Source: Cyanobacteriota bacterium (GTDB taxonomy: Bacteria > Cyanobacteriota > Cyanobacteriia > Cyanobacteriales > Microcoleaceae). Taken from it: 59,487 bases of DNA. A model generated the notes under the pieces. That model saw only the letters and a program-made list of their open reading frames with translations. It was not told the origin of the DNA and did no database searches. The stretch is from positions 1 to 59,487 of the forward strand of contig JANYGO010000341.1 in NCBI GenBank assembly GCA_025362325.1. Direction: 5' to 3'. This document shows positions 43,085 through 52,066 of the stretch, one piece after another (positions within the stretch are counted from its first letter, which is position 1; each line of letters begins with the position of its first letter). The position numbers were made by a program, and so were the translations under genes.

Positions 43085-43886
43085 AGGTGAATACGATTTT
43101 AGGATTTTAGATGTTAGATTTAGCATGACCGATCGAACTCGTGGTTTGGAGCTGGTCTAGAGTTGCAGTGTTTTTTTTTACTGGTGCAAGTATGCAGGTA
43201 AAAATCAAGTAAGTGCGATCGCTTTCGCTCCCTAATTCATGATTAGTAAAAAAAAATTCGTTTTTTTATTGACAGTCATCTAAGTTAAATATATTATATT
43301 TGCAAAATTAGTCGAGCTAAAGTGAAATAAATCAAGACCCCGAGGACATCAACTACCGCGATCGCCACTGCGCAATTCCCTTGCAGAGGTAAGCCCAGCC
43401 CGTCGCTACAGTCCCCAATATAGCTCCTAGCAGCGCTCCCGCCATCCCCTAGCGCACAATTACTTGCAACGGGCCCATTGCTGTAATTTTCTCGTTCAAA
43501 CCGCGAATTACCACAGTTGAGGACGATCGCTCCGACATGGCTGAGAGTGCCCGTGAACGAAGCAAACTCGCGATCGCGACCCACTTGAAAAAAAGGCGAC
43601 GGTCGTCGCAGCCGACTTTTCCCCATGTCTAAAGCTTTCGGGCTCGCTTTCCAGTCAGCGGGTTTGGAGTTTACCTACAGTTGCATTTTTTGGCAAAACT
43701 GGTATAAACCTGTGCTGCGCGCCTTCCTGAATCCAATTTAGAGCCTGTTGACACCACTGGTTGCAGTTAGAGGATTTACAGGGGCCGGGTTAGCAACCCA
43801 ATTGCTTCGTGGATGCTTCGCCACGCCAACCAAAATGTATTCTCAAAGGCTGGTTTCTTGCTCTTGTGTTTGTGATATAGATCTGC
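43085..43886. other. 800-bp region with one possible broken small membrane ORF
   Basis: No confident gene. A minus-strand frame at 43353-43538 reads MSERSSSTVVIRGLNEKITA then MGPLQVIVR, a TAG, then MAGALLGAILGTVATGWAYL and KGIAQWRSR; it has protein-like character but is short. The flanks are AT-rich (43225-43305) or contain GC-rich pieces. Other open frames here overlap and look like shadows. Confidence 0.4.
43353..43538 (-). pseudogene. possible small membrane protein gene with in-frame TAG
   Basis: 61 codons with one internal TAG (complement of 43449-43451). Downstream of the TAG, an ATG opens a Gly/Ala-rich hydrophobic segment that could form a TM helix (GALLGAILGTVATGWAYL). Without a homologue this is only a candidate remnant. 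Confidence 0.3.
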
Positions 43887-45623
43887 TTAAACCAACAACT
43901 GATATTTTTCTTGTGCCAAACGGTAAAGCGGGCGCCACACCAAACGGTTAGTCAATACAACCAACAGCGACATCACAGAAGTAGCCGCTAACAGTAAAGG
44001 AAAATTTCCCGATGCTGTTGCTTCAGAAATCGTCTCGCCCAAACCGCTGGTTCTAATTATTTCACCTTTAAACTGCACGTATTCGCTGACAATACTCGCA
44101 TTCCAAGCTCCGCCAACCGCCGTAATAATTCCTGTGATTAAATAAGGAAAAATTCCGGGCAGGATTAAGGTTTTCCAGCGCTGAATTAGGGAAAGTTTAT
44201 AAACTTGCGCGGCTTCAAACAACTCCGAAGGTATGGCTTGAGCGCCCGCAATCACATTAAATAGCAAATACCACATTGTACCCAACATCATCAGCGCCAC
44301 AGAGCCAATTTGCAAGCCGCCTCCACCGCGAACTAAAGCTAGCAGCAATACGGGAAATAAAGCCGTTGCCGGTACAGAAGCGGCTATTTGTACTAAGGGC
44401 TGCAAAATCTGAGCTAAACGGGGATTTCGACCGATCGCCACTCCGAGCGGTACAGTCCATAACAGCGATAAAAATAGCGCGCAAATGACTCGCAAAGCTG
44501 TATAAAAAGCACCTCCCATGACTTTTTGCCACTCAGACAAACTCAGCAACCTGAGCAGCAGCACCGCTTCCCAAGTTCCCCAAAGCACAATCATGGCAAA
44601 CCCGCTGAGAAACAGCCAATTTATCCAATTTCCGATCCGGCTTTGTTGGCGAGGATTTTTTGGTAAATTAGTAGGTGCAAAACCTCTTGCTAGAGCGCGA
44701 TCGAAACTGTCTCCGACGGGCGATATGCGGGACTTCAACACCCGCAGTGTCGCCGATCGCCTTAAAAAATCTAACACCTTTGACTGCGGTACATTGGTAG
44801 CTTCCACGGCTTGATATTTAAACTTTTCGACCCAAGCAATCAAAGGTTGCCAGATGAAAAAATCTATGGCTATAATCACACCAATTAATACTGCTAAGCC
44901 CCAGCCGATTGCCCCAAAATTGCCTTGATTGGCGGCCTTGCCCAAATAGGAACCAAGTCCGGGCAAATTAAAGTTTTTGTCGCCCAAGGTAAAGGATTCG
45001 ATCGCAATTAAGAAGAACCAGCCACCCGCCACTGACATGACGCTGTTCCACACCAGCCCGATCGCACCAGCGGGCAATTCTAACGTCCAGAACTGTTGCC
45101 AAGCATTGAGCCGATAAACTTGAGCAGCTTCCTTAAGTTCTTGGGGAATGCCGGAAAGCGACTGATAGAAACTAAAGGTCATATTCCAAGTCATCCCTGT
45201 AAATATTAAGATAATCGATGCGAGTTCTACACCGATTCTTTGACCTGGGAATAAAGTAACTAGAGCTAAAACAACTCCGGGCAAAAATGATAAAACTGGA
45301 ATCGACTGCAAAATGTCTAATAAGGGAATTAAAATTTTCGCAGCTAGGGGAAAGCGGTAAGCAGAATAAGCATAAACTAGGGTAAACAGCAAGGATAAGA
45401 AATAGGCTGCTGTCATGCGTAAAAGAGTCTGGGCTGTATATGCTGGCAGGACATTTAGCGTGGTCTCAATTTTAAAACTCGGGTTGTAGTCACTGCTGAA
45501 TTGAGAAGCTGTTTGGACAATTACCAAAATTAGAGAGAAGATTGCGAGAATTAGCAAGCCATCTTGCCAAGTCCAAGCTGACCTTTCTAAAGTTTTATTT
45601 GCTGGTGTTAGAGGTCTTGTCAT
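43887..45623 (-). CDS. ABC-type anion transporter, duplicated permease
   Basis: 578 residues with two BPD_transp_1 permease halves in one chain (the COG4986-type layout): helices near 25-45, 70-90, 95-115 and so on for half 1, then a mirror set after residue ~300. Each half has an EAA-type motif ending in the cytoplasmic loop (IPQELKEAAQVYRLNAWQQF and IPSELFEAAQVYKLSLIQRW). Probably imports nitrate, sulfonate, taurine, bicarbonate or a related anion with the ATPase encoded just upstream. No periplasmic binding protein gene is nearby, which is unusual. Confidence 0.88.
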   Translation of the reverse strand: MTRPLTPANKTLERSAWTWQDGLLILAIFSLILVIVQTASQFSSDYNPSFKIETTLNVLPAYTAQTLLRMTAAYFLSLLFTLVYAYSAYRFPLAAKILIPLLDILQSIPVLSFLPGVVLALVTLFPGQRIGVELASIILIFTGMTWNMTFSFYQSLSGIPQELKEAAQVYRLNAWQQFWTLELPAGAIGLVWNSVMSVAGGWFFLIAIESFTLGDKNFNLPGLGSYLGKAANQGNFGAIGWGLAVLIGVIIAIDFFIWQPLIAWVEKFKYQAVEATNVPQSKVLDFLRRSATLRVLKSRISPVGDSFDRALARGFAPTNLPKNPRQQSRIGNWINWLFLSGFAMIVLWGTWEAVLLLRLLSLSEWQKVMGGAFYTALRVICALFLSLLWTVPLGVAIGRNPRLAQILQPLVQIAASVPATALFPVLLLALVRGGGGLQIGSVALMMLGTMWYLLFNVIAGAQAIPSELFEAAQVYKLSLIQRWKTLILPGIFPYLITGIITAVGGAWNASIVSEYVQFKGEIIRTSGLGETISEATASGNFPLLLAATSVMSLLVVLTNRLVWRPLYRLAQEKYQLLV

Positions 45624-45636
45624 AATGCAGAAGTAA

Positions 45637-45718
45637 GTTCGGCAGCGGATTTTTTAACGGATTTAACGGATGAAACGAAGTTCGGCAGCGGATTTTTTAA
45701 CGGATTTAACGGAGGTTG
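45637..45718. repeat. AAGTTCGGCAGCGGATTTTT tandem repeat (family F, locus 3)
   Basis: Two copies of AAGTTCGGCAGCGGATTTTT then TAACGGATTTAACGGA, the reverse complement of the ATCCGTTA family at 28512 and 35839. Lies between the permease start and the ATPase stop, so the two transporter genes are separated by ~180 bp. Confidence 0.75.
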
Positions 45719-45759
45719 AAGTCAGAAGTTGTTATTAGTGATTCCGTAAAATTACCAAT

Positions 45760-45803
45760 GACAACTGTCAACTGTCAACTGTCAACTATCAACTGTCAAC
45801 TGA
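45760..45803. repeat. CAACTGT heptamer array
   Basis: GTCAACT units in tandem at the ATPase 3' end; the same heptamer class as 18347 and 19857. Confidence 0.6.
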
Positions 45804-47150
45804 CTACTCATTTTTAGTTTCTTCGGATTCTAGGAAGATTTCGCCCCCGGGTTCGTCGTAGCTGTACAACTCTGCATAGCGGCCCCAATCAATAGCAGTT
45901 TGCAATTGCCGCATTGCTTCTTGGGGGCTAAAGTGGGCTTCGAGAATATCCAAAATCAACTCTTCAGAAATCCGGTGATTTCGCTTGGCCTGAAGCATTC
46001 GAGAAATTTGCTGTACGAGGCGAATATTGCTGAGAATTTGGGTGCGAACAATTTGTTTGCGCTGGTCAATTCCGCCGGCAATGAACTGGATGCCCACTGG
46101 TGTTAACAGGAGGTCGCCTTCTTGAATTACTAGAAAATCCATTAATTTGGCTGCTTCGACAATTGGCAAAATGTCGTCAACCTCTAACATTAATTCTTGA
46201 CCTAAACGGTAAAGGTCTTTTTCTTGACGGTCTTCTAATAGTTCTAAAAGACCTGCGATTGCACCAGTTCGTACCTGCGGTAGAGATTGGTATTTAGGGC
46301 TTTGAGTCGGTTGAGATTGAGATACAGTAGTGGCACTTTTAGCGGGTGCTGTCACTGTTTCGCAGCTCAAGTCGGGATTGGTGAGAATTTTGTAAACTTG
46401 GTCTACGAGAGCTTGGAATTCGGCTGTTTTGCGATCGCGATAATGCGGCAAAGTCACCGTTAATTCGGCGCGAATTCGCCCCGGATTGCGGCCCAAGACT
46501 ACAATTCGATCGGCTAAAATTACCGCTTCCTCAATCCCGTGAGTTACGATTAACACAGCTTTAGTCGGAATCTTTTTTTCTAGCCACAAATCTAATAACT
46601 CAAACCGCAAGTTTTCTGCCGTCAGCACGTCTAAAGCTGAAAACGGTTCATCCATGCAAAGCAATTCGGGTTCCACCGCCAAAGCTCTAGCAAATCCCAC
46701 CCGCTGCCGCATTCCGCCGGAAAGTTCTTTGGGATAAGCATTTTCAAATCCGTCCAAACCGATAATGTCAATCATGCGCAAGGCTTTTTGCAGGCGCGGT
46801 TCGGGCAATTCCCCTTTAGCTTTTAAGCCTAATTCTACATTTTCTAGTACCGTCAGCCAGGGATAAAGGGCAAAGTTTTGAAATACAATTGCTATCCCAG
46901 GATTTAAGCCGACTAAGGGACGATTGTGGTAGAGAACTTGACCTTTGCTGGGCGGGATCAGTCCGGCAATCATCCGCATTAATGTTGATTTTCCCGAACC
47001 GGAAGGGCCGAGTAAAGCTACTATTTCGCCCGACCGCAGTTCTAAGTTAATTGGCTCTAAAATAGATATTTGTTGACCGTTGGGCTGCTGATAAGCCTTG
47101 CTGACACCTTCTAAGGTAATCAGGCACTCTGTTGCTGTTTTAGCTACCAC
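45804..47150 (-). CDS. ABC transporter ATP-binding protein with C-terminal AAA-associated domain
   Basis: 448 residues. The N-terminal ~265 residues are an ATPase of the nitrate/sulfonate/taurine group: Walker A ALLGPSGSGKSTLMRMIAG, Q-loop VFQNFALYPWLT, signature LSGGMRQRVGFARALA, Walker B LLCMDEPFSALD, and H-loop VTHGIEEAVILADRIV. Residues ~295-440 form the AAA-associated C-terminal domain seen in the anion-transport group (LLELLEDRQEKDLYRLGQEL; LPIVEAAKLMDFLVIQEGDL; EAMRQLQTAIDWGRYAELYS). Start is GTG. Works with the duplicated permease downstream. Confidence 0.93.
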   Translation of the reverse strand: MVAKTATECLITLEGVSKAYQQPNGQQISILEPINLELRSGEIVALLGPSGSGKSTLMRMIAGLIPPSKGQVLYHNRPLVGLNPGIAIVFQNFALYPWLTVLENVELGLKAKGELPEPRLQKALRMIDIIGLDGFENAYPKELSGGMRQRVGFARALAVEPELLCMDEPFSALDVLTAENLRFELLDLWLEKKIPTKAVLIVTHGIEEAVILADRIVVLGRNPGRIRAELTVTLPHYRDRKTAEFQALVDQVYKILTNPDLSCETVTAPAKSATTVSQSQPTQSPKYQSLPQVRTGAIAGLLELLEDRQEKDLYRLGQELMLEVDDILPIVEAAKLMDFLVIQEGDLLLTPVGIQFIAGGIDQRKQIVRTQILSNIRLVQQISRMLQAKRNHRISEELILDILEAHFSPQEAMRQLQTAIDWGRYAELYSYDEPGGEIFLESEETKNE

Positions 47151-47280
47151 AACTAAACCCCCTCGCTTGTTGTTTAACTTTAGTTATTAGTCAGTAGTCA
47201 GTTGTCATTAGTCAACGGTCATCATTTATTATCAGTCAAAAAAATGTATAACTGATAACTGACAGCTAATAACTGACAAG

Positions 47281-47529
47281 TTACTGCCGACTATTTGGTC
47301 GATCGTCCGCGACGGGCGATCGCTTTTTCACCAGGAATAAGACTGGAATAGCAGCGAGTTGGAGCGCAACTGAAAATGCAGCCAGCCAAGTAATTGAGCG
47401 ATCGTACAAAATTCCCATCGCCAAACTGCCCAGAAACCATGATAAGCCATAGCCTGTATTAAATATCCCATAGGCGGAACCTCTTTTGTCGGCAGGCACG
47501 AGTCCGGCTACAGCGGCTTTCAAAATCAA
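47281..47529 (-). pseudogene. MFS transporter C-terminal fragment
   Basis: The last ~82 residues of a major-facilitator protein: LKAAVAGLVPADKRGSAYGI, FNTGYGLSWFLGSLAMGILY, LAAFSVALQLAAIPVLFLVK. The N-terminal ~320 residues of a full MFS are absent. Upstream DNA (47530-47770) has no matching frame, so the gene is truncated or eroded. It lies between the ABC ATPase and fluC on the same strand. Confidence 0.75.
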
Positions 47530-47874
47530 AACTCGTCAAATCCTCTCTCCCTCTCCCGGAATCCCCTTGTTGCTTGTTGTGAAATCCCCTCTCTCCCCCT
47601 CGATCATCGCGGACAATCTTTCGCTGGCGCTGTAGGGCGAGCTGCGGGGGACATCAGTACGTCGCGGGCGCGAGTGCATCTGCTTTGTTTGTCGGTGCTA
47701 GAGGCGATCGTCAATGGGGCGGCTGCTTGTCTGTTTCCGGTTAGTGGCTTGATTGTTAAATAAATAAATGAATAGGAAAATAGATTTAGAATCGCTGATG
47801 CGATCGGGGCGGGGATTTTCCTGGCAGTTAAATTGTTCTTTTGAGCTGGTATTGTTGGCAAAAACTGATTCGAT
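47530..47874. other. eroded intergenic region
   Basis: 345 bp without an intact gene. It contains CTCTCTCCCTCTCCC-type pyrimidine runs and a GC-rich block (47620-47720) whose frames are all interrupted, consistent with decay of the MFS gene or a neighbour. Confidence 0.4.
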
Positions 47875-48273
47875 CTATTTGCCAATTCGTGCTAACATCG
47901 CACCTAACTGAACGGCAATTACTCCTAGTATCGCACTGCCTGCCCAGTAAAAAGCGGCGATGCTGTAAGATCGATCGCGCAACAAGACATTTGTCTCTAA
48001 ACCGTAAGTCGAAAAAGTAGTATAAGCCCCCAAAAATCCCGTTGCTACCATTAACCGCACTTCCTGCCCAACAGCGGGCACCCGTTCAAAAGCGAGGGTG
48101 ATAAAAAATCCCATAGCCAAGCAACCAGTGATATTAATAAAAAAAGTTCCGTAGGGAAAAGCCGTACCGAAGCGGTTGGCAAACCACAAGGTGATATAAT
48201 ATCGGCTCAATGCGCCGGCAACGGCACCGAAACTAATTGCGATCGGATGGCGGAGATTGGGATCTTGCAGCAT
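47875..48273 (-). CDS. crcB: fluoride ion channel/exporter FluC (CrcB)
   Basis: 132 residues, four TM helices. Signatures: [40 protein letters not shown] (conserved Asn), [16 protein letters not shown] (the Phe-box / TFST selectivity motif), and a final GAMLARIGK helix end. Works as a double-barrelled dimer removing cytoplasmic fluoride. Start placed at the ATG 48271-48273; a TTG one codon upstream is also open. No fluoride riboswitch was recognised in the ~90 nt upstream. Divergent from the macrodomain gene. Confidence 0.94.
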   Translation of the reverse strand: MLQDPNLRHPIAISFGAVAGALSRYYITLWFANRFGTAFPYGTFFINITGCLAMGFFITLAFERVPAVGQEVRLMVATGFLGAYTTFSTYGLETNVLLRDRSYSIAAFYWAGSAILGVIAVQLGAMLARIGK

Positions 48274-48365
48274 CAAAGGATTTTAGATTTTAGATTGAGC
48301 GGACTCATGTAAAATATTGTATGATTTAATTGGCGATCGCCAATTTAAAATTATAGGGAGTATCT

Positions 48366-48995
48366 ATGCAAATTGTGCTGGCTGCCGTAAACGATGACTT
48401 GGTTAGAGCCTGGGAAAGCACTTGCGGTAATATGCAAAATGTCAAGATACATCGCGGCTCAATCTTTGATGTGAAGTGCGATGCGATTGTGAGTCCGACA
48501 AATAGTTTTGGCTTCATGGATAGTGGCTTAGATTTAGAGATTTCGGAATATTTTGGAGATCACGTTCAAGAACGCTTGCAAAAATTAATTCAGACTCGCC
48601 ATCACGGCGAACTCTTAGTAGGAATGGCAGAAGTTGTAGACACAGATCATGCGGAAATTCCCTATTTAATCGCTGCCCCAACAATGCGAGTTCCCACAGT
48701 TTTAACAGAGACAGTAAATATTTATCTAGCAACCCGCGCTATTTTAACTTTGGTAAAAAATGGCACTGTTGCAGACGGAACGCCGGTCAAACATATCATT
48801 GAAACGATCGCAATTCCCGACATGGGCACGGGAACGGGCAAAGTACCACCGCACATCTGCGCCAATCAGATGAAAGTCGCCCTCGAAGATATCCTCCTAT
48901 CTCAATACAAGTTTCCTCAATCTTGGCTGTACGCCCAAAAAAGTCACCAATTGTTACAGAATAGCGATGTCGGAGATTTGCAGGGGAAAGATTGA
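48366..48995 (+). CDS. macrodomain protein
   Basis: 209 residues with a single macro domain: KIHRGSIFDVKCDAIVSPTN (the N-terminal ADP-ribose pocket with conserved Asp/Asn), SGLDLEISEYFGDHVQERLQ, HGELLVGMAEVVDT, then YLIAAPTMRVP and IPDMGTGTGKVPP. Macro domains bind ADP-ribose or related metabolites and can remove ADP-ribosylation. A Gly-rich loop after Asn is unusual for hydrolytic members, so binding rather than catalysis is possible. AT-rich spacer upstream, with a GGCGATCGCC palindrome. Confidence 0.85.
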   Translation: MQIVLAAVNDDLVRAWESTCGNMQNVKIHRGSIFDVKCDAIVSPTNSFGFMDSGLDLEISEYFGDHVQERLQKLIQTRHHGELLVGMAEVVDTDHAEIPYLIAAPTMRVPTVLTETVNIYLATRAILTLVKNGTVADGTPVKHIIETIAIPDMGTGTGKVPPHICANQMKVALEDILLSQYKFPQSWLYAQKSHQLLQNSDVGDLQGKD

Positions 48996-49204
48996 AAATT
49001 TAAATCTTAAACTTTTATTTTGAAAAATTAAGTTTGTTGTGTGTTGTTAGGTGAAGGGAATTATCATAAATATAAGTGCGCTAAACCGTACCTGCAAGTG
49101 GGCGGTATCCGACACGCGGTTTCAATGCTAAAATGCCAGAATGAATTATGGCGCTATAAATACAAAGTCCATTCCCACCGGATTTAAGAAAGGAGATAAT
49201 TTTT

Positions 49205-49810
49205 ATGACAGATCCAAATGTGACTGAAACAACAATTGTAGAGGTAACTCCAGAAACGACGGCGATCGTCAAACAAGAGATGCCCGATGCGACTGATGAG
49301 ACGATCGCAGAAACTGCGGCCCTGTTTGAATCAATCAAAAAACGCGCCACCGCCGAATTTCAAGCCGCCGGCGAACTCACCCGCGAAGCTTATTTGAAAG
49401 CTGTGACGAAAGCCAGTGAGGCGATCGACGAAAATAAGTCGATCGCCAAAGAGAGAATGACAGAAGCAGTCAGCCTACTCAAAAAAGAATCTGAGAAAAA
49501 TTGGCTGGTGGTTGATGCGATTAAAACACGGGCGCAAGCGCAGATACAAGATGCCGGCGAAGTCAGTCGCGAGGCTTATTTGAAAGCGGTGCGACAAGCG
49601 CGAGAAGCGGTGGAACAAAATAAATTGATCGAACGATCTCGCATCGATCAAGCTGTTGATCACATTCACAAGGAATCTGAAAAAAATTGGCACGTTGTGG
49701 TTCGGGAAATTGAGTCGCTAGGGACTCGCTTGAAAGAGACGGCGAAGTCTGCATGGAACGCGCTAACGGCGTTTGTTGAGAAGTCTCGCAACAATCGCGG
49801 CGATTCGTAG
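49205..49810 (+). CDS. helical protein with internal ~58-residue duplication
   Basis: 201 residues, all-helical, with AAAGGAG before the ATG. Two homologous units: ATAEFQAAGELTREAYLKAV with KESEKNWLVV (about 46-102), and AQAQIQDAGEVSREAYLKAV with KESEKNWHVV (about 108-163). The acidic N-terminus and amphipathic repeats resemble LEA-like, gas-vesicle-associated or apolipoprotein-type stress proteins, but I recognise no named family. A strong hairpin follows at 49846. Confidence 0.7.
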   Translation: MTDPNVTETTIVEVTPETTAIVKQEMPDATDETIAETAALFESIKKRATAEFQAAGELTREAYLKAVTKASEAIDENKSIAKERMTEAVSLLKKESEKNWLVVDAIKTRAQAQIQDAGEVSREAYLKAVRQAREAVEQNKLIERSRIDQAVDHIHKESEKNWHVVVREIESLGTRLKETAKSAWNALTAFVEKSRNNRGDS

Positions 49811-49845
49811 CAAGATTGGACACAATCTGGCGATGTTTGCGCTAC

Positions 49846-49875
49846 AGCCCGCCCGGTTTCAAAGCTGGGCGGGCT
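49846..49875 (+). terminator. hairpin 3' of the duplicated helical protein
   Basis: AGCCCGCCC / GGGCGGGCT, a 9-bp GC stem with a 12-nt loop, 35 nt after the stop and upstream of aspS. No T-run follows. Confidence 0.55.
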
Positions 49876-49966
49876 AATAGCGATCGCCCTTTAATTTGCA
49901 TTCAGCAAAAGGTTCAGCCATACTGCATAATAAAAAAGCTTTATTCTTAGTCCACAACCCCGAACC

Positions 49967-51763
49967 ATGAGAACTTACTACTGCGGCGAACTGCGAAGCA
50001 AACACATCGGAGAGACTGTCACCCTTTACGGCTGGGTGGATCGCCGCCGCGATCATGGCGGAGTGATTTTTCTCGACGTGCGCGATCGATCGGGTATTGT
50101 GCAAATTGTCAGCGATCCTGAACGCACCCCCGACTCCTATCACGGCGCTGAGTCTTTGCGCGGCGAATACGTGGTGAAAATTACCGGTAGAGTCACCAGC
50201 CGCCCCGCAGATTCCCTCAACCCCAAATTACCCACGGGTGAAGTAGAAATTTACGCGGACGAAATTGAGTTATTAAATGCGGTACGCAAGCAGTTACCGT
50301 TTCAGATTTCCACGGCGGATAATGAAAATGTGCGGGAAGATTTGCGGCTGAAATATCGCTATTTGGACTTGCGGCGCGATCGTATGAGTCGCAACTTGCA
50401 GCTTCGCCACCAAGTTGTGAAAGCTATGCGCCGCCACCTGGAAGACGTTGGGGGTTTTATTGAAGTTGAAACACCGATTTTAACGCGATCGACTCCCGAA
50501 GGTGCGAGAGATTATTTAGTACCCAGCCGCGTCAATTTAGGCGAATGGTACGCTTTGCCGCAGTCGCCGCAATTGTTCAAACAATTGTTAATGGTTTCGG
50601 GTGTGGACAGATATTATCAAATTGCCCGCTGTTTCCGCGATGAAGATTTGCGCGCCGACAGACAGCCGGAATTCACGCAATTAGACATGGAAATGAGTTT
50701 CATGTCTTTAGAAGAAATCCTCGAATTAAACGAAGGTTTAGTTTGCCAAATTTTCCAAAGTGTCAAAGGCGTAGAATTGCCCCGTCCTTTCCCGCGCTTG
50801 ACTTACGCCGAAGCAATGGATCGCTACGGTAGCGACAAACCGGATACTCGTTTCGGTATGGAATTGGTCGATGTTTCCGATTTGATGAAAGATTCGGGAT
50901 TTAAGGTATTTTCCGGGGCGATTGCTGCGGGCGGAATTGTGAAAATTTTGCCGATTCCGGGCGGGAATGAGGCTTTTTCTAATGAACGGATTAAAAAAGG
51001 CGATTTGTTTAAGGAAGCCAGCGAAGCTGGTGCGAAGGGATTAGCTTTCATTCGCGTGCGGGAGAATGGTGAAATTGATACGATCGGCGCAATTAAGGAT
51101 AATTTGACGGCAGCGCAAAAACAGGAATTGCTCGATCGCACCGGCGCACAACCCGGTCATTTGTTGTTGTTTGCAGCAGCCGATGTGACAACTGTCAATA
51201 AGACTTTGGATAGATTGCGTTTGTTTGTCGGTAAGGAATTGGGATTGATTGACAAAGAGAAGATGAATCTGTTGTGGGTGACAGATTTCCCGATGTTTGA
51301 ATGGAACGCTGATGAGAAGCGTTTAGAAGCTATCCATCACCCGTTTACTGCGCCGCATCCTGACGATATTCAGGATTTGAAGACCGCGAGAGCTCAAGCT
51401 TATGACTTGGTGTTAAACGGCACAGAAGTGGGCGGTGGTTCTCTGCGGATTTATCAGCGGGAAGTTCAGGAAAAGGTGTTTGAGGCGATCGGCTTATCGA
51501 CAGAGGAAGCTTACAATAAGTTCGGCTTTTTGTTGGATGCGTTTGAGTACGGAACTCCGCCCCACGGAGGTATTGCTTACGGTTTGGATCGGTTGGTGAT
51601 GCTGTTGGCGGGCGAGGATTCAATTCGCGATGTGATTGCGTTTCCGAAGACTCAACAGGCTGGTTGTTTGCTGACGAATGCGCCTGCTGGGGTGGATGAG
51701 AAGCAGTTGAAGGAGTTGCAAGTGCGATCGACTTATACGCCCAAGTCAGAGTCTAAATCGTAA
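49967..51763 (+). CDS. aspS: aspartyl-tRNA synthetase
   Basis: Charges tRNA-Asp (possibly also tRNA-Asn) with aspartate; class II synthetase of the bacterial type, 598 residues. The N-terminal OB-fold anticodon domain is clear ([20 protein letters not shown]), then the class II motif 1 region [20 protein letters not shown], motif 2 [20 protein letters not shown], the bacterial GAD insert (about 300-420), and motif 3 [21 protein letters not shown] complete gene with its own upstream hairpin. Confidence 0.98.
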   Translation: MRTYYCGELRSKHIGETVTLYGWVDRRRDHGGVIFLDVRDRSGIVQIVSDPERTPDSYHGAESLRGEYVVKITGRVTSRPADSLNPKLPTGEVEIYADEIELLNAVRKQLPFQISTADNENVREDLRLKYRYLDLRRDRMSRNLQLRHQVVKAMRRHLEDVGGFIEVETPILTRSTPEGARDYLVPSRVNLGEWYALPQSPQLFKQLLMVSGVDRYYQIARCFRDEDLRADRQPEFTQLDMEMSFMSLEEILELNEGLVCQIFQSVKGVELPRPFPRLTYAEAMDRYGSDKPDTRFGMELVDVSDLMKDSGFKVFSGAIAAGGIVKILPIPGGNEAFSNERIKKGDLFKEASEAGAKGLAFIRVRENGEIDTIGAIKDNLTAAQKQELLDRTGAQPGHLLLFAAADVTTVNKTLDRLRLFVGKELGLIDKEKMNLLWVTDFPMFEWNADEKRLEAIHHPFTAPHPDDIQDLKTARAQAYDLVLNGTEVGGGSLRIYQREVQEKVFEAIGLSTEEAYNKFGFLLDAFEYGTPPHGGIAYGLDRLVMLLAGEDSIRDVIAFPKTQQAGCLLTNAPAGVDEKQLKELQVRSTYTPKSESKS

Positions 51764-51770
51764 GAATACC

Positions 51771-51910
51771 CGGCGGTTAGAAACCGCGTCGATACAGACA
51801 AAACCCGGATGGTGCGCGGGTTGAAGAGTGGGCGGTTAACATTATGTTATCTTCTTGAGTCCGCAGGCGAGTGGACTTCGTTCTTGTAGGCGCGGTTTCA
51901 ACCGCCGTCT
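51771..51910. repeat. dispersed repeat family A, copy 4
   Basis: Begins 7 nt after the aspS stop: GGCGGTTAGAAACCGCGTCG left end, GCGGTTTCAACCGCC right end, internal GGGTTGAAGAGTGGGCGGTT. The position just 3' of a stop is shared with the other five copies. Confidence 0.85.
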
Positions 51911-52066
51911 TATATTATGAAACTAATACTTGAAATTCATCTGCGTCTGTCTGCGTCTATCTGCGGTTGACAGGCTCGATCGAATTATGCAATGCAAGTC
52001 TACCCAAAACAAAACCATAAGCATATGCGTTAACCTAGTTGACTACAGCTCTCCCCAAGATAATCT
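51911..52066. other. aspS-to-amidohydrolase spacer
   Basis: No gene. It contains a CTGCGTCTGTCTGCGTCTAT direct repeat (CTGCGTCTAT units at 51942-51965), the tail of the aspS 3' region and the upstream region of the amidohydrolase gene. Confidence 0.4.

Noticed and set aside
43294..43626. 110-codon minus-strand frame
   Set aside because: Composition is not protein-like; the better frame in the same DNA is the interrupted 43353-43538 one.
47604..47885. 93-codon minus-strand frame upstream of the MFS remnant
   Set aside because: It does not continue the MFS homology and reads through GC-rich eroded DNA.
48274..48365. Fluoride riboswitch upstream of crcB
   Set aside because: The conserved pseudoknot motif is not visible; the spacer is AT-rich and shared with the divergent gene.
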